From contig OY970394.1 of assembly GCA_963720475.1 (NCBI GenBank), forward strand, positions 2,418,001 through 2,482,000: a stretch of 64,000 bases of DNA. The letters run 5' to 3'. The notes beneath the pieces were generated by a model. It made no database searches. It saw nothing but the letters and a program-made list of their open reading frames with translations, and was not told the DNA's origin. Below are positions 26,704-34,219 of this stretch, piece after piece (positions within the stretch are counted from its first letter, which is position 1; each line of letters begins with the position of its first letter). The stretch comes from G963720475 sp963720475. GTDB lineage: Bacteria > Actinomycetota > Thermoleophilia > Solirubrobacterales > Thermoleophilaceae. The translations under genes were made by a program, and so were the position numbers.

Positions 26704-27434
26704 GCTCGCTCGCGCTCGCGTGGAGGCAGTTCCGCTTCGAGCGGCGTCAGTTCTGGCGCAATCCGACGGCGGCGTTCTTCAACTTCGTCCTGCCGCTGCT
26801 GTTCCTCGTCCTGATCGCCTCGGTCTTCGCTAGCGACAGCGCGGAGTTGGACGTCCTGATCCCGGGGATCGCCGGGATGGCGATCATGACCACGACCTTC
26901 ACCGCGCTGGCGTTCAACCTCACCTTCCTGCGCGAGCAGGGGATCCTCAAGCGGATGCGCGGGACGCCGCTGCCGCCGGTGTCGTACTTCTCCGGACTGG
27001 TCGGCTCGGCGGTCGCCAACGCCTTCGTCCAGGTCGCGCTCGTCGTCGCGATCGGCAACCTCGCCTACGGGGTCGCGTGGCCCAACGACTGGCTCGCGCT
27101 CGCCGTCTTCACCCTCGTCGGCGTCGTCGCGTTCGCTTCGTTGGGGATCTCGTTCTCGTACCTGATCCCGAACTTCGACGCGGCCGCCGCCTACGTCAAC
27201 GCAGTGTTCCTGCCGCTGATCTTCATCTCGGGCGTCTTCTACTCGGTCGAGTCGCTGCCGCCGGTGCTCGAGGCGATCTCGCAAGCGCTGCCGCTGACGC
27301 ACGTGATCGACGGCATCTCGGAGGCGATCGTCGGCGACGACGGCCTCGCCTCGCAGCTCGGCGCCCTCGCGGCGGTCGGCGCCTGGGCGATCGCCGGCGT
27401 CTTCTGCGCCGTCAAGTTCTTCAGATGGGAGTGA
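26700..27434 (+). CDS. ABC-2 type transporter permease
   Basis: A 244-residue permease with six predicted membrane helices, starting WRQFRFERRQFWRNPTAAFFNFVLPL and containing FLREQGILKRMRGTPLPP, the cytoplasmic loop typical of DrrB-like exporters, and NAVFLPLIFISGVFYSVESLP. It pairs with the ATPase upstream (GTGA overlap). The substrate is unknown: antibiotic, lipid or toxic compound export are all possible. The frame is open far upstream, but that part lies across other genes. Confidence 0.92.
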   Translation: MSSLALAWRQFRFERRQFWRNPTAAFFNFVLPLLFLVLIASVFASDSAELDVLIPGIAGMAIMTTTFTALAFNLTFLREQGILKRMRGTPLPPVSYFSGLVGSAVANAFVQVALVVAIGNLAYGVAWPNDWLALAVFTLVGVVAFASLGISFSYLIPNFDAAAAYVNAVFLPLIFISGVFYSVESLPPVLEAISQALPLTHVIDGISEAIVGDDGLASQLGALAAVGAWAIAGVFCAVKFFRWE

Positions 27435-27447
27435 AAACCGGCACGCA

Positions 27448-27556
27448 GCCGCCGGGCCGGCGTTTCCCGGTGAGACCGTGGTCGTAGCGGCAAACGAGGC
27501 CGTCGCCAGCACGTTCCCATTGTTAGGCCGAACCGGGAAATAGCCGGCCCGGCGGC
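27448..27556. repeat. Copy B of the dispersed structured element with extended outer stem
   Basis: The core 27463-27540 has a perfect 9-bp stem TTTCCCGGT / ACCGGGAAA around GAGACCGTGGTCGTAG, an inner hairpin, and CATTGTTAGGCCGA. Outside it a second perfect 14-bp inverted repeat, GCCGCCGGGCCGGC (27448-27461) and GCCGGCCCGGCGGC (27543-27556), extends the helix. It fills the space between two convergent genes and could end transcription in both directions. Confidence 0.7.
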
Positions 27557-27560
27557 GGCG

Positions 27561-28430
27561 TCAGGCGACGGTCTGCAGCTCGCGCAAATCGAGCTCCTCG
27601 CGCTCGACCGCCATCTCGATCTCAACGGCGTCGCGGCCCATCTCTTCCCAGCGCTCGGCCGCCCAGCCGTGGAGCAAGTCGAGCTCGTCGTCGGAGTGGA
27701 GCGGGTCGTGGTGGAAGAGCAGCACGCGCTCGGCGTCGACCCGCCTCGCAAAGGTGAGCGAATCGGTCAGTCGCGAATGGCCCCAGCCGATGTGGTCGGG
27801 GTACTCCTCGTCGGTGTACTGGCAGTCGTGTAGCAGCAGCGAGGCGTTCTTGGCGAGGCCGAGGCCCGAGACCCACTCGTCCTCGAGCTGGTCGAGCGGC
27901 GCACCGAGCGCGGGCTCGTGGTCGGGGATGTAGCAGAGGGTCGTGTCGGCCTCCTCGATCCGGTAGCCGAGCGTCGGGCCGCGGTGGGCGACCGAGGCCG
28001 CGGTGATGCGCGCGCCGCCGATCTCCCACTCGCTATCGGGGGCGTCCTGGAAGCTGACGTCGCACGGAAGCTCGCGCACCTCGACCGGCGAGAGCGGCGC
28101 GGAGACGTAGCGTGCGATCCGGTCCTGGAGCGACCCCCCGGGCGAGGACGGTCCCCAGATGATGATCCTCGAGTCCGGGCGGAAGCAGGGGGCGAAGAAG
28201 ACGAGCCCCTGGATGTGGTCGAGGTGGAGGTGGGTGAGCAGGATGTTTACCTCGGGCGCCTCGCTCGTGAGCGCCATCCCGAGGCCGCGGATCCCGGTGC
28301 CCGCGTCGAGCACGAGCTGGGTGCCGTCGGAGAGCTCGACCTGCACGCACGACGTGTTCCCCCCGTAGCGCACGGTCTCCGGCCCGGGGGCAGGGACCGA
28401 GCCGCGCGCGCCCCACACGGTCAACTTCAT
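27561..28430 (-). CDS. Metallo-beta-lactamase-fold hydrolase (phosphodiesterase-like)
   Basis: A 289-residue MBL-fold enzyme of the PhnP/RNase Z-like branch: MKLTVWGARGSVPAPGPETVRYGGNTSC at the start, the zinc motif LTHLHLDHIQGL, a later histidine in SVAHRGPTLGYRI, Asp/His in LLLHDCQYTDEEY and GWGHSRLTDSL, and a final His pair in VLLFHHDPLHSDDEL. Substrates of this branch are phosphodiesters, including cyclic nucleotides and RNA. It overlaps the stop of the PAS gene by 4 bp, hinting at a sensor-effector pair. Confidence 0.88.
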   Translation of the reverse strand: MKLTVWGARGSVPAPGPETVRYGGNTSCVQVELSDGTQLVLDAGTGIRGLGMALTSEAPEVNILLTHLHLDHIQGLVFFAPCFRPDSRIIIWGPSSPGGSLQDRIARYVSAPLSPVEVRELPCDVSFQDAPDSEWEIGGARITAASVAHRGPTLGYRIEEADTTLCYIPDHEPALGAPLDQLEDEWVSGLGLAKNASLLLHDCQYTDEEYPDHIGWGHSRLTDSLTFARRVDAERVLLFHHDPLHSDDELDLLHGWAAERWEEMGRDAVEIEMAVEREELDLRELQTVA

Positions 28431-28888
28431 CCCGGCGCCGTCCCGTTGTCGCCGACCGGCCAGAAGATCGCCATCGCGCCGCGGAACTCGTCGGTGCCGA
28501 CGATCGGCAGCGCGCTCAGCTCGATCTGGTGGCGCTCGCCGCTGGCCGAGCGGACCTCGACGTTGCCGTGCACGGGCCTGCCCTCGCGCAGGGCGCGCGT
28601 GATCGGCAGCTGCTCCAGCGGGATCGGCTCGCCGGTCTCGTCGAACGGGCCGTAGATCCGGCCCCACTCCTCGGCGCTCATCCGTCCGGCCTCCTCGAAC
28701 GCCTTCCCGAGCAGCAGCCCGGCGGCCTCGTTGTAGAAGATCATCGCCCCGTCGCGATCGACGAGGAAGGCCGGCGTCGAGATGCTGGACAACAGGTTGC
28801 GAGCCAGGATCAACTCGAGCGGCTTCTGGCCCCCTTCCACCCTCAGAACTATATGCGTGGCCCGACTCGACTGTGTGCGCAACGGCAC
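28427..28888 (-). CDS. PAS-domain protein
   Basis: A 153-residue protein made almost entirely of one PAS fold: LARNLLSSISTPAFLVDRDGAMIFYNEAAGLLLGKAFEEAG and later ASGERHQIELSALPIVGTDEF. There is no attached kinase or output domain. The GTG start is the first in frame; an internal start is possible. Because its stop overlaps the MBL-fold gene, it may sense a ligand or redox state and control that enzyme (inference). Confidence 0.82.
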   Translation of the reverse strand: MPLRTQSSRATHIVLRVEGGQKPLELILARNLLSSISTPAFLVDRDGAMIFYNEAAGLLLGKAFEEAGRMSAEEWGRIYGPFDETGEPIPLEQLPITRALREGRPVHGNVEVRSASGERHQIELSALPIVGTDEFRGAMAIFWPVGDNGTAPG

Positions 28889-28903
28889 ATGGGAGGCCGC
28901 TTG

Positions 28904-29596
28904 CTAGAGCTGGAGGAGCGGCCCGTGATTGCGTAACCAGCGCTCGTGCTCGCGGGCCCGCGGGCAGCGGTGCTGGAGAAGGTCCCAGAAGCGGGGCGAG
29001 TGGTCGTGGACCTCGAGGTGGGCGACTTCGTGCTCGACGACGTAGTCGAGCACCTCCGCGGGCGCGAGCAGCAGCCGCCAGTTGAAGCTCATCGCCCCGC
29101 TCGTCGAGCAGCTCGCCCAGCGCGTGCGCTGACCGCGGATCTGGAGCGACGCGTAGCTGCGGCCGGCGCGCTCGCAGGCCGCGTCGAGACGCGGAGCGAT
29201 CAGATCGCGGGCGCTGCGGCGGTACCAGCGTTCGAGCGCCTCGCGGATCGCGTCCTCGCCACCCGACGGCAGGCGCACGGTGAGAACTTGACCGGAGCGA
29301 ACGACTCGGGCTCGCGCGCGACCGGGCTCGACGCGGACGTTGAGCGGCAGCCACTCGCCCATGAACGGAACGCCTCCGCCGTGCTCGAGCCGCGCCCGCG
29401 GCTGCTCGCGCTCGGCGTCGGCGAGGCGCCGCAGCGTGCGCTCGATCCACGGACCCTTTTCCGCAACGAACGGCTCGACCGCGCGCAGCGCCATCCGGCG
29501 CGGAACGACGACCTCGACGCCGTCGGCATCGACGACGATGCGAGCGTGGCGGGCGCGCTCGGAGCGGCGGACGCGATAAGGGATCCCGGCGGACAT
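28904..29596 (-). CDS. YgjP-like metallopeptidase (WLM/DUF45)
   Basis: A 230-residue protein with the DUF45 zinc motif YVVEHEVAHLEVHDHSPRFW, preceded by the conserved TRWASCSTSGAMSFNWRLLLAP. The N-terminal half is beta-rich with R-x-x-R-x-x-R-x-R-H-x-R-I patterns. Family members are putative intracellular metalloproteases of unknown substrate. The ATG before SAGIPYRVRRSERARH is preferred over longer in-frame starts because relatives begin there. It is just upstream of the PAS gene (15 bp). Confidence 0.88.
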   Translation of the reverse strand: MSAGIPYRVRRSERARHARIVVDADGVEVVVPRRMALRAVEPFVAEKGPWIERTLRRLADAEREQPRARLEHGGGVPFMGEWLPLNVRVEPGRARARVVRSGQVLTVRLPSGGEDAIREALERWYRRSARDLIAPRLDAACERAGRSYASLQIRGQRTRWASCSTSGAMSFNWRLLLAPAEVLDYVVEHEVAHLEVHDHSPRFWDLLQHRCPRAREHERWLRNHGPLLQL

Positions 29597-29709
29597 CGCC
29601 GCGAGGATACGGACGGCCCCGGCTTGCTTTCGCGAACGCGAATGAAACGTTCTTGGCCCCATGTGGGACTATCGCCCCGAAAGGGGCAAACGAGTGGAGG
29701 AGGTTCCCC

Positions 29710-30009
29710 ATGCAGCTGTACGCAATCCTGCGTCGGAGCGGTTGGAAGTCGCCCGAGGAGCTTGAGCAGGCCGCCGAGCGGTCCAGCCAGGCCGCGGACG
29801 AGAAGTTCCCGGACGACATCGCGTGGATCCGGTCCTACGTCCTCGAGGAAGGCGGAGGCTCGGTCGGCACGGTGTGCATCTACCAGGCTTCGAGCGCCGA
29901 TGCCGTGCGCGAGCACGCGTCCTCGGCCGAGCTTCCGGTGGATGAGGTCATCCCGATTGCCGACACGGTCATCGTGCGGCCGGACCCGGAGGGCGCCGCG
30001 GCCGCCTAG
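29710..30009 (+). CDS. DUF4242/SCO4226-like small protein
   Basis: A 99-residue ferredoxin-like-fold protein: IAWIRSYVLEEGGGSVGTVCIYQASSADAVREHASSAELPVDEVI matches the DUF4242 pattern (S-Y...C-x-Y-x-A-x-x-x-x-A-V-R-E-H). The Streptomyces relative SCO4226 binds nickel; here metal binding is not shown. A very strong ribosome site (GGAGGAGG) precedes the ATG, suggesting high expression. It is divergent from the YgjP-like gene. Confidence 0.8.
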   Translation: MQLYAILRRSGWKSPEELEQAAERSSQAADEKFPDDIAWIRSYVLEEGGGSVGTVCIYQASSADAVREHASSAELPVDEVIPIADTVIVRPDPEGAAAA

Positions 30010-30017
30010 CCCTCGCG

Positions 30018-30827
30018 CTAGAGGATTATTGGGACGGTCCCGCCGTCCGCCGACCAGGCCGCGCCGGTGACGTTGCCGGCGCGGCCGGAGCACAGAAAGA
30101 CCACGACCGCGGCGATCTCCTGCGGGGTCGAGAAGCGGCCAGTCGGGACCCTCTCGCGCGCCTCGGCGAGCACCCGGTCGCGGTCGGCGCCCGTCTGCTC
30201 GGCGACCTGGTCGGCGAGGCCGCCCCTCGCCATCCAGAGGTCGCTCTCCACCGGCCCCGGCGCGACCGCGTTGACGAGTACGCCCTGCCTGGCGTAGGCG
30301 TCGGCGAAGGTCCGCGACAGCGAGAGCTGGGCCGCCTTCGTCACGGAGTAGGCAGCGTTCCGCAGCGATGGCCGCTTGCCGGAGGTCGAGCAGACGTTGA
30401 CGATCCTCCCGTCCCCCCGTTCAGCCATCCTCGGCGCGACGGCACGCATCAGCCGCAGCGGCGCCATCACGTTCAGCTCCCACTGCGCCTGCCAGTCGTC
30501 GTCGGTCAGCTCGGTCAAGGGGCGGATGAAACTCGTGCCGGCGTTGTTGACGACGATGTCGGCCGGGCCGAAGTTCTCCTCGCAGGTCGCGACGAGCCGC
30601 TCGCCCGCGTCCGGCTCGGTCACGTCGAGGACGACGGGCTGGACCGACTCGGCGGGGTCGGCCGACTCGCGCTCGCATGCCTCGGCGGCCTTTTGGAGGT
30701 TGTTCTCGTCACGCCCGGAGATCACGACCCGCGCGCCCTCGCGGCACAACAGCCGCGCCGTCTCGAAACCGATCCCGCGGCTCGCGCCGGTGACGATCGC
30801 GCCCTTGTCCCTCAGCTCGAGTTCCAC
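30018..30827 (-). CDS. Short-chain dehydrogenase/reductase
   Basis: A 269-residue classical SDR. The cofactor motif is VTGASRGIGFETAR, NNAG is present (IVVNNAGTSF), the catalytic Ser is in NVCSTSGKRPSLRN and the Tyr/Lys in AAYSVTKAAQLSLSR. ISGRDENN after the second strand, with an Arg, favours NADP(H) (inference). The C-terminal SADGGTVPIIL is typical. The GTG start VELELRDKGAIVTG is chosen by family length; the frame extends a further 18 codons upstream. The substrate is unknown. Confidence 0.92.
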   Translation of the reverse strand: MELELRDKGAIVTGASRGIGFETARLLCREGARVVISGRDENNLQKAAEACERESADPAESVQPVVLDVTEPDAGERLVATCEENFGPADIVVNNAGTSFIRPLTELTDDDWQAQWELNVMAPLRLMRAVAPRMAERGDGRIVNVCSTSGKRPSLRNAAYSVTKAAQLSLSRTFADAYARQGVLVNAVAPGPVESDLWMARGGLADQVAEQTGADRDRVLAEARERVPTGRFSTPQEIAAVVVFLCSGRAGNVTGAAWSADGGTVPIIL

Positions 30828-30869
30828 ACCGGCATCATCCCCTGAAATCCGACCGGAAGGCAGGCCCCG

Positions 30870-31331
30870 ATGAAGTCGCACACCGTCTACAAGACCTTCG
30901 AGACACCCGAGCGGCGCGAGTTCGTGCGCCTAACCGGCGAGGTGCAGGCGGCCGTCGACGAAGCCGGCATCTCCGAGGGGCTCGCGCTCGTCTCGGCGAT
31001 GCACATCACCGCGGCGGTGTGGATCAACGACGACGAGCCCGGCCTCCAGGCGGACGTGCTCGAGTGGCTCGACAAGCTCGCGCCGCCGAGCTGGAAGGAG
31101 CCGGCCAACGATGTCGCGCGTGAACTCTCCCCCGACCCCGGCGACTACCGCCACCACGCGGGCGGCGAGGACAACGGCGACGCCCACCTCAAGAACCTGC
31201 TCGTCCACCACCAGGTGATCGTCCCCGTGACCGAGGGCAAGCTCGACCTCGGCCCCTGGCAGGCGATCTTCTACACCGAGTTCGACGGCCGGCGCCGCAA
31301 GCGGCTCGTGATCAAGGTGCTGGGCGAGTAG
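30870..31331 (+). CDS. YjbQ/UPF0047 family protein
   Basis: A 153-residue protein of the YjbQ family: LVSAMHITAAVWINDDEPGLQADVL, DYRHHAGGEDNGDAHLKNLL and KLDLGPWQAIFYTEFDGRRRKRL carry the conserved His/Asn/Asp and the final G-x-W-Q. Relatives have weak thiamine-phosphate synthase activity, though their true role is unclear. The start is ATG. Its 3' end overlaps the convergent hydroxyacid dehydrogenase gene by 20 bp. Confidence 0.9.
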   Translation: MKSHTVYKTFETPERREFVRLTGEVQAAVDEAGISEGLALVSAMHITAAVWINDDEPGLQADVLEWLDKLAPPSWKEPANDVARELSPDPGDYRHHAGGEDNGDAHLKNLLVHHQVIVPVTEGKLDLGPWQAIFYTEFDGRRRKRLVIKVLGE

Positions 31332-32256
31332 TCGGGACCTGCGCCGGGAGCGGCTCGCCCGCGAGTCCCGCGAGCAGGTTGTCCACCGCGAGGTTTGCCA
31401 TCGCCTCGCGCGCCTGACGCGATGCGGAGCCGAGGTGAGGCGTGATGATCAGGTTCGGGGCCGAGAGCAGCGGATGGCCGGGTGGGAGCGGCTCGGGGTC
31501 GGTGACGTCGAGCGCGGCGCCGGCGATCGCGCCCGTTTCGAGCGCTTCGATCAGCGCCCCCTGATCGACGAGCGGGCCGCGGGCGGTGTTGACGAGGATC
31601 GCCGTCGGCCTCATCTTGCCGAGGGCGACGGTGTCGATCAGCGCGCGCGTGTTCTCCGTGAGCGGTGCGTGCAGCGAGACGAAGTCGGATTTCGCGAGCA
31701 GCTCGTCGAGCGGTGTGCCATCTCCCTCGCGGCCGCTGTGGATGACGCGCATCCCGAACCCCTCCCCGCGGCGCGCAACAGCACGGCCGATTCGGCCGTG
31801 GCCGACGATCCCGAGCGTCGCTCCGTGGACGTCGGTGCCGAGCAACATGTCGGGCTGCCAGGTCGTGTACTCCTCCGCGCGAACCATGGCCTCGCCCTCG
31901 ACGATCCGCCGCGCCGCGGCGAGCAGCAGGCCGACGGCGAGGTCGGCCGTCGCCTCGGTCAGCACGTCCGGTGTGTGGCCGACGGGGATGCCGCGGCGTG
32001 CGGCTGCTTCGAGGTCGATGTTGTCGTACCCGACCGCGTAGTTCGAGATCGCGCGGAGCGCAGGCGCCGCCTCGATCAGATCCGCGTCGACCGCGTCGGT
32101 CAGGAGGCTGAGCAGCCCCTCGGCCTCGGCGACGCCGGCCCGAAGCTCGTCGCGCGAGGGCGGAGTCTCCCCCGGCCAGACCTCCACCTCGTGCTCGGCG
32201 GCGAGCCGGTCGAGTGCGCCGCCGGGAAGCCTGCGGGTGACGAAGCAGCGCGCCAT
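31312..32256 (-). CDS. D-2-hydroxyacid dehydrogenase (glyoxylate/hydroxypyruvate reductase type)
   Basis: A 314-residue D-isomer-specific dehydrogenase. The nucleotide motif is GIVGHGRIGRAVARRGEGFG, the catalytic Arg is in LVNTARGPLVDQGAL, Glu in DVTDPEPLPPGHPLL and His in LIITPHLGSASRQ. The N-terminal domain RCFVTRRLPGGALDRLAAEH is like glyoxylate reductases. It should reduce a 2-keto acid with NAD(P)H; the natural substrate is inferred, not proven. It is divergent from a membrane protein gene. Confidence 0.92.
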   Translation of the reverse strand: MARCFVTRRLPGGALDRLAAEHEVEVWPGETPPSRDELRAGVAEAEGLLSLLTDAVDADLIEAAPALRAISNYAVGYDNIDLEAAARRGIPVGHTPDVLTEATADLAVGLLLAAARRIVEGEAMVRAEEYTTWQPDMLLGTDVHGATLGIVGHGRIGRAVARRGEGFGMRVIHSGREGDGTPLDELLAKSDFVSLHAPLTENTRALIDTVALGKMRPTAILVNTARGPLVDQGALIEALETGAIAGAALDVTDPEPLPPGHPLLSAPNLIITPHLGSASRQAREAMANLAVDNLLAGLAGEPLPAQVPTTRPAP

Positions 32257-32315
32257 CGCGCCGCAAGCTAGCGCAGCGCCGCGGGTGGTCGGACCGTTGT
32301 TAGGGTCGCGCGCGA

Positions 32316-32846
32316 ATGGTTTCCACCGACCAGCGCCGCTGGATCGTGATCAACGCGCTGCTCGTCACGGCGGTCGTGAACGTCGTGATCAACGGGGCGC
32401 TCGGGTGGCTGAGCGTCGGTGAGGACGAGTCGGTGCCGCTGTGGGACTTCCCCGGCGCGAGCACGCTGTCGGACGCCCTCGGCACCCTCTTCGTGCTGCC
32501 GCTGATCACGGGCCTGCTCGCGACGACCGCCGTCTGGGTGGACATGCGGCGGGGGCGACTCGAGCGGGTGCGCGGTCTCGCGCAGCGTCGACCGCGGCTG
32601 GCGGCGCTCCCGCTCCGACGGCTTCCTCGCGCCATCGCGTTCGGTGCGATCACGTTCGTCCTCCTCGCGCCGCCGGTGGCGCTCGCGCTCGTGCTGACCG
32701 ACTTCGACGATCTCAGCCGCGGCGAGTTCGTCGTCTACAAGGTCGTGTTCGCCGTCGTGCTCGGGGCGCTGGTCACGCCGGTGATCGCACTGCGGGCGAT
32801 GGCCGACCGGATTCAACCGAGCGAGGAGCACCGGCCGCGCGAGTAG
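32316..32846 (+). CDS. Membrane protein of unknown function
   Basis: A 176-residue protein with about four membrane segments (NALLVTAVVNVVINGAL; ALGTLFVLPLITGLLATTAV; AITFVLLAPPVALALVL; VVFAVVLGALVTPVIAL) and a basic cytosolic loop rich in Arg. No family was recognised. Its last 74 bp overlap the convergent amine oxidase gene, so one of the two C-termini may be over-extended. Confidence 0.65.
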   Translation: MVSTDQRRWIVINALLVTAVVNVVINGALGWLSVGEDESVPLWDFPGASTLSDALGTLFVLPLITGLLATTAVWVDMRRGRLERVRGLAQRRPRLAALPLRRLPRAIAFGAITFVLLAPPVALALVLTDFDDLSRGEFVVYKVVFAVVLGALVTPVIALRAMADRIQPSEEHRPRE

Positions 32847-34200
32847 CCGCGAGCACCTCGGTCGCCGCACGGTGGCCGGATTGGACAGCGCCGTCCATGT
32901 ATCCGCTCCAGACCGTGGCCGTCTCGGCGCCGGCCCAGTGGATCGGGCCGATCGGCGCGCGCAGCGCATCGCCGAAACCGGTCCAGCCGCCGGTCGGCAT
33001 GTAGCAGCCATAGCAGCCACGGGTCCACTCCTCCTCGGCCCACAGCTTCTCGACGTAGTCGTTCGGGCGGCGCGCCGGCTCGCCGAAGAGGCGAGCGAAG
33101 CAGTCGAGCACGAGGCCACGCCGTCGCGCCGGGTCCATCCGCCCGAGCTCGCGGGCGTGACGCCCCTCGAGGAAGCCGAGCAGGACGCCCGGCTCGCCCG
33201 ACGGCGGCGAGTTGTCGAACATCACCTTCACCGGGCCTGTGTCGCTCGCACCCTGTCCGGTGAGCCCCTGCCCGCGCCAGAAGGGACGGTCGTAGATCGC
33301 CATGCACTTCGCGACCGTGCCCTGTGGCATCCGCTGGGTGAGCTGGTCGCGGTGGCCCGGGAGCGGCGGGTCGTAGGCGATCCTCGCGGTCAGGGTCGGC
33401 GGGATCGCCACGATCACGCGCCGGCCGGTGGCGACGACCCCGTCGGCGACGACCCGCACCGAATCGGCGGAGTGCTCGATCGCCCGCACGGGGGCGCCGA
33501 GGACGACTCTCTCCCCCAACTCGCCGGCCATCGCGAGCGGCACGCTCTGGGAGCCGCCGACGAAGCGGTCCTGCTGCGCGCCGCCGTCGGTGTCGACTAG
33601 GCGGTCGATCCCGCCGCCAGAGTGGGTGTAGAAGAGCAGGTGGAGCAGCGAGATGTCCTCGGGCTGCGCGGCCCAGACGGCCTCGACGGCCAGCTCGAAG
33701 AAGTCGCGCGCGGTCTTCGTGAGGAGGTTCCGCCGCATCCACGACGCCACGGTCTGCGAGTCCAGGCGCGCCGCGTTCGGCGCCTCCCAGGGCGCGTCGA
33801 GCGGCACCCGGCGCGCCATCCGGTCGAGCCGCAGCTGCGCTTGGGCGTAGTCCAGCAGCGTGAGCAGGCCCAGCCGCGGGATCGTGCCCGTGTAGCGCTT
33901 CAGCCGGCCACGGAACTCGAGCAGGTTCTCACCTTCGTCGTAGGTGTGGAAGGTGTCCACGCCGAGCTCGCGCGCGAGATCCGCGATCCGGTTCTGCGTC
34001 GGCCCGATCCACTGACCGCCGACCTCGACGACGTTGCCGTTGCCGATGTCGTGGTTGAGCAGCCGCCCGCCGACGCGGTCGCGTGCCTCGAGCACCACCA
34101 CGTCCTTGCCGGCGGCCGTGAGCTCCCGCGCCGCCATCAGGCCCGCGAGCCCGGCCCCCACGACGACTACTTCTGTCTCGATAGTGCGCTCGTCCGCCAT
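32773..34200 (-). CDS. FAD-dependent amine oxidase (monoamine/putrescine oxidase type)
   Basis: A 475-residue flavin amine oxidase. The dinucleotide motif VVVVGAGLAGLMAARELTAAG is followed by VLEARDRVGGRLL and GGQWIGPTQNRI. The C-terminal FAD segment is IHWAGAETATVWSGYMDGAV. This pattern matches monoamine oxidase and putrescine oxidase relatives, which oxidise amines to aldehydes, ammonia and H2O2. No Cys-FAD attachment residue is obvious. The last roughly 25 residues (GAPRSVESGRPSPAV...) look unstructured and overlap the neighbouring gene. Confidence 0.92.
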   Translation of the reverse strand: MADERTIETEVVVVGAGLAGLMAARELTAAGKDVVVLEARDRVGGRLLNHDIGNGNVVEVGGQWIGPTQNRIADLARELGVDTFHTYDEGENLLEFRGRLKRYTGTIPRLGLLTLLDYAQAQLRLDRMARRVPLDAPWEAPNAARLDSQTVASWMRRNLLTKTARDFFELAVEAVWAAQPEDISLLHLLFYTHSGGGIDRLVDTDGGAQQDRFVGGSQSVPLAMAGELGERVVLGAPVRAIEHSADSVRVVADGVVATGRRVIVAIPPTLTARIAYDPPLPGHRDQLTQRMPQGTVAKCMAIYDRPFWRGQGLTGQGASDTGPVKVMFDNSPPSGEPGVLLGFLEGRHARELGRMDPARRRGLVLDCFARLFGEPARRPNDYVEKLWAEEEWTRGCYGCYMPTGGWTGFGDALRAPIGPIHWAGAETATVWSGYMDGAVQSGHRAATEVLAATRAAGAPRSVESGRPSPAVRSPA

Positions 34201-34219
34201 CGGCCCGGTGAAACCGACG

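Noticed and set aside
32283..32310. Fourth copy of the structured repeat near GTGGTCGGACCGTTGTTAGGGTCG
   Set aside because: It shares short words with the element, but the spacing is wrong and no outer stem or inner hairpin is present.
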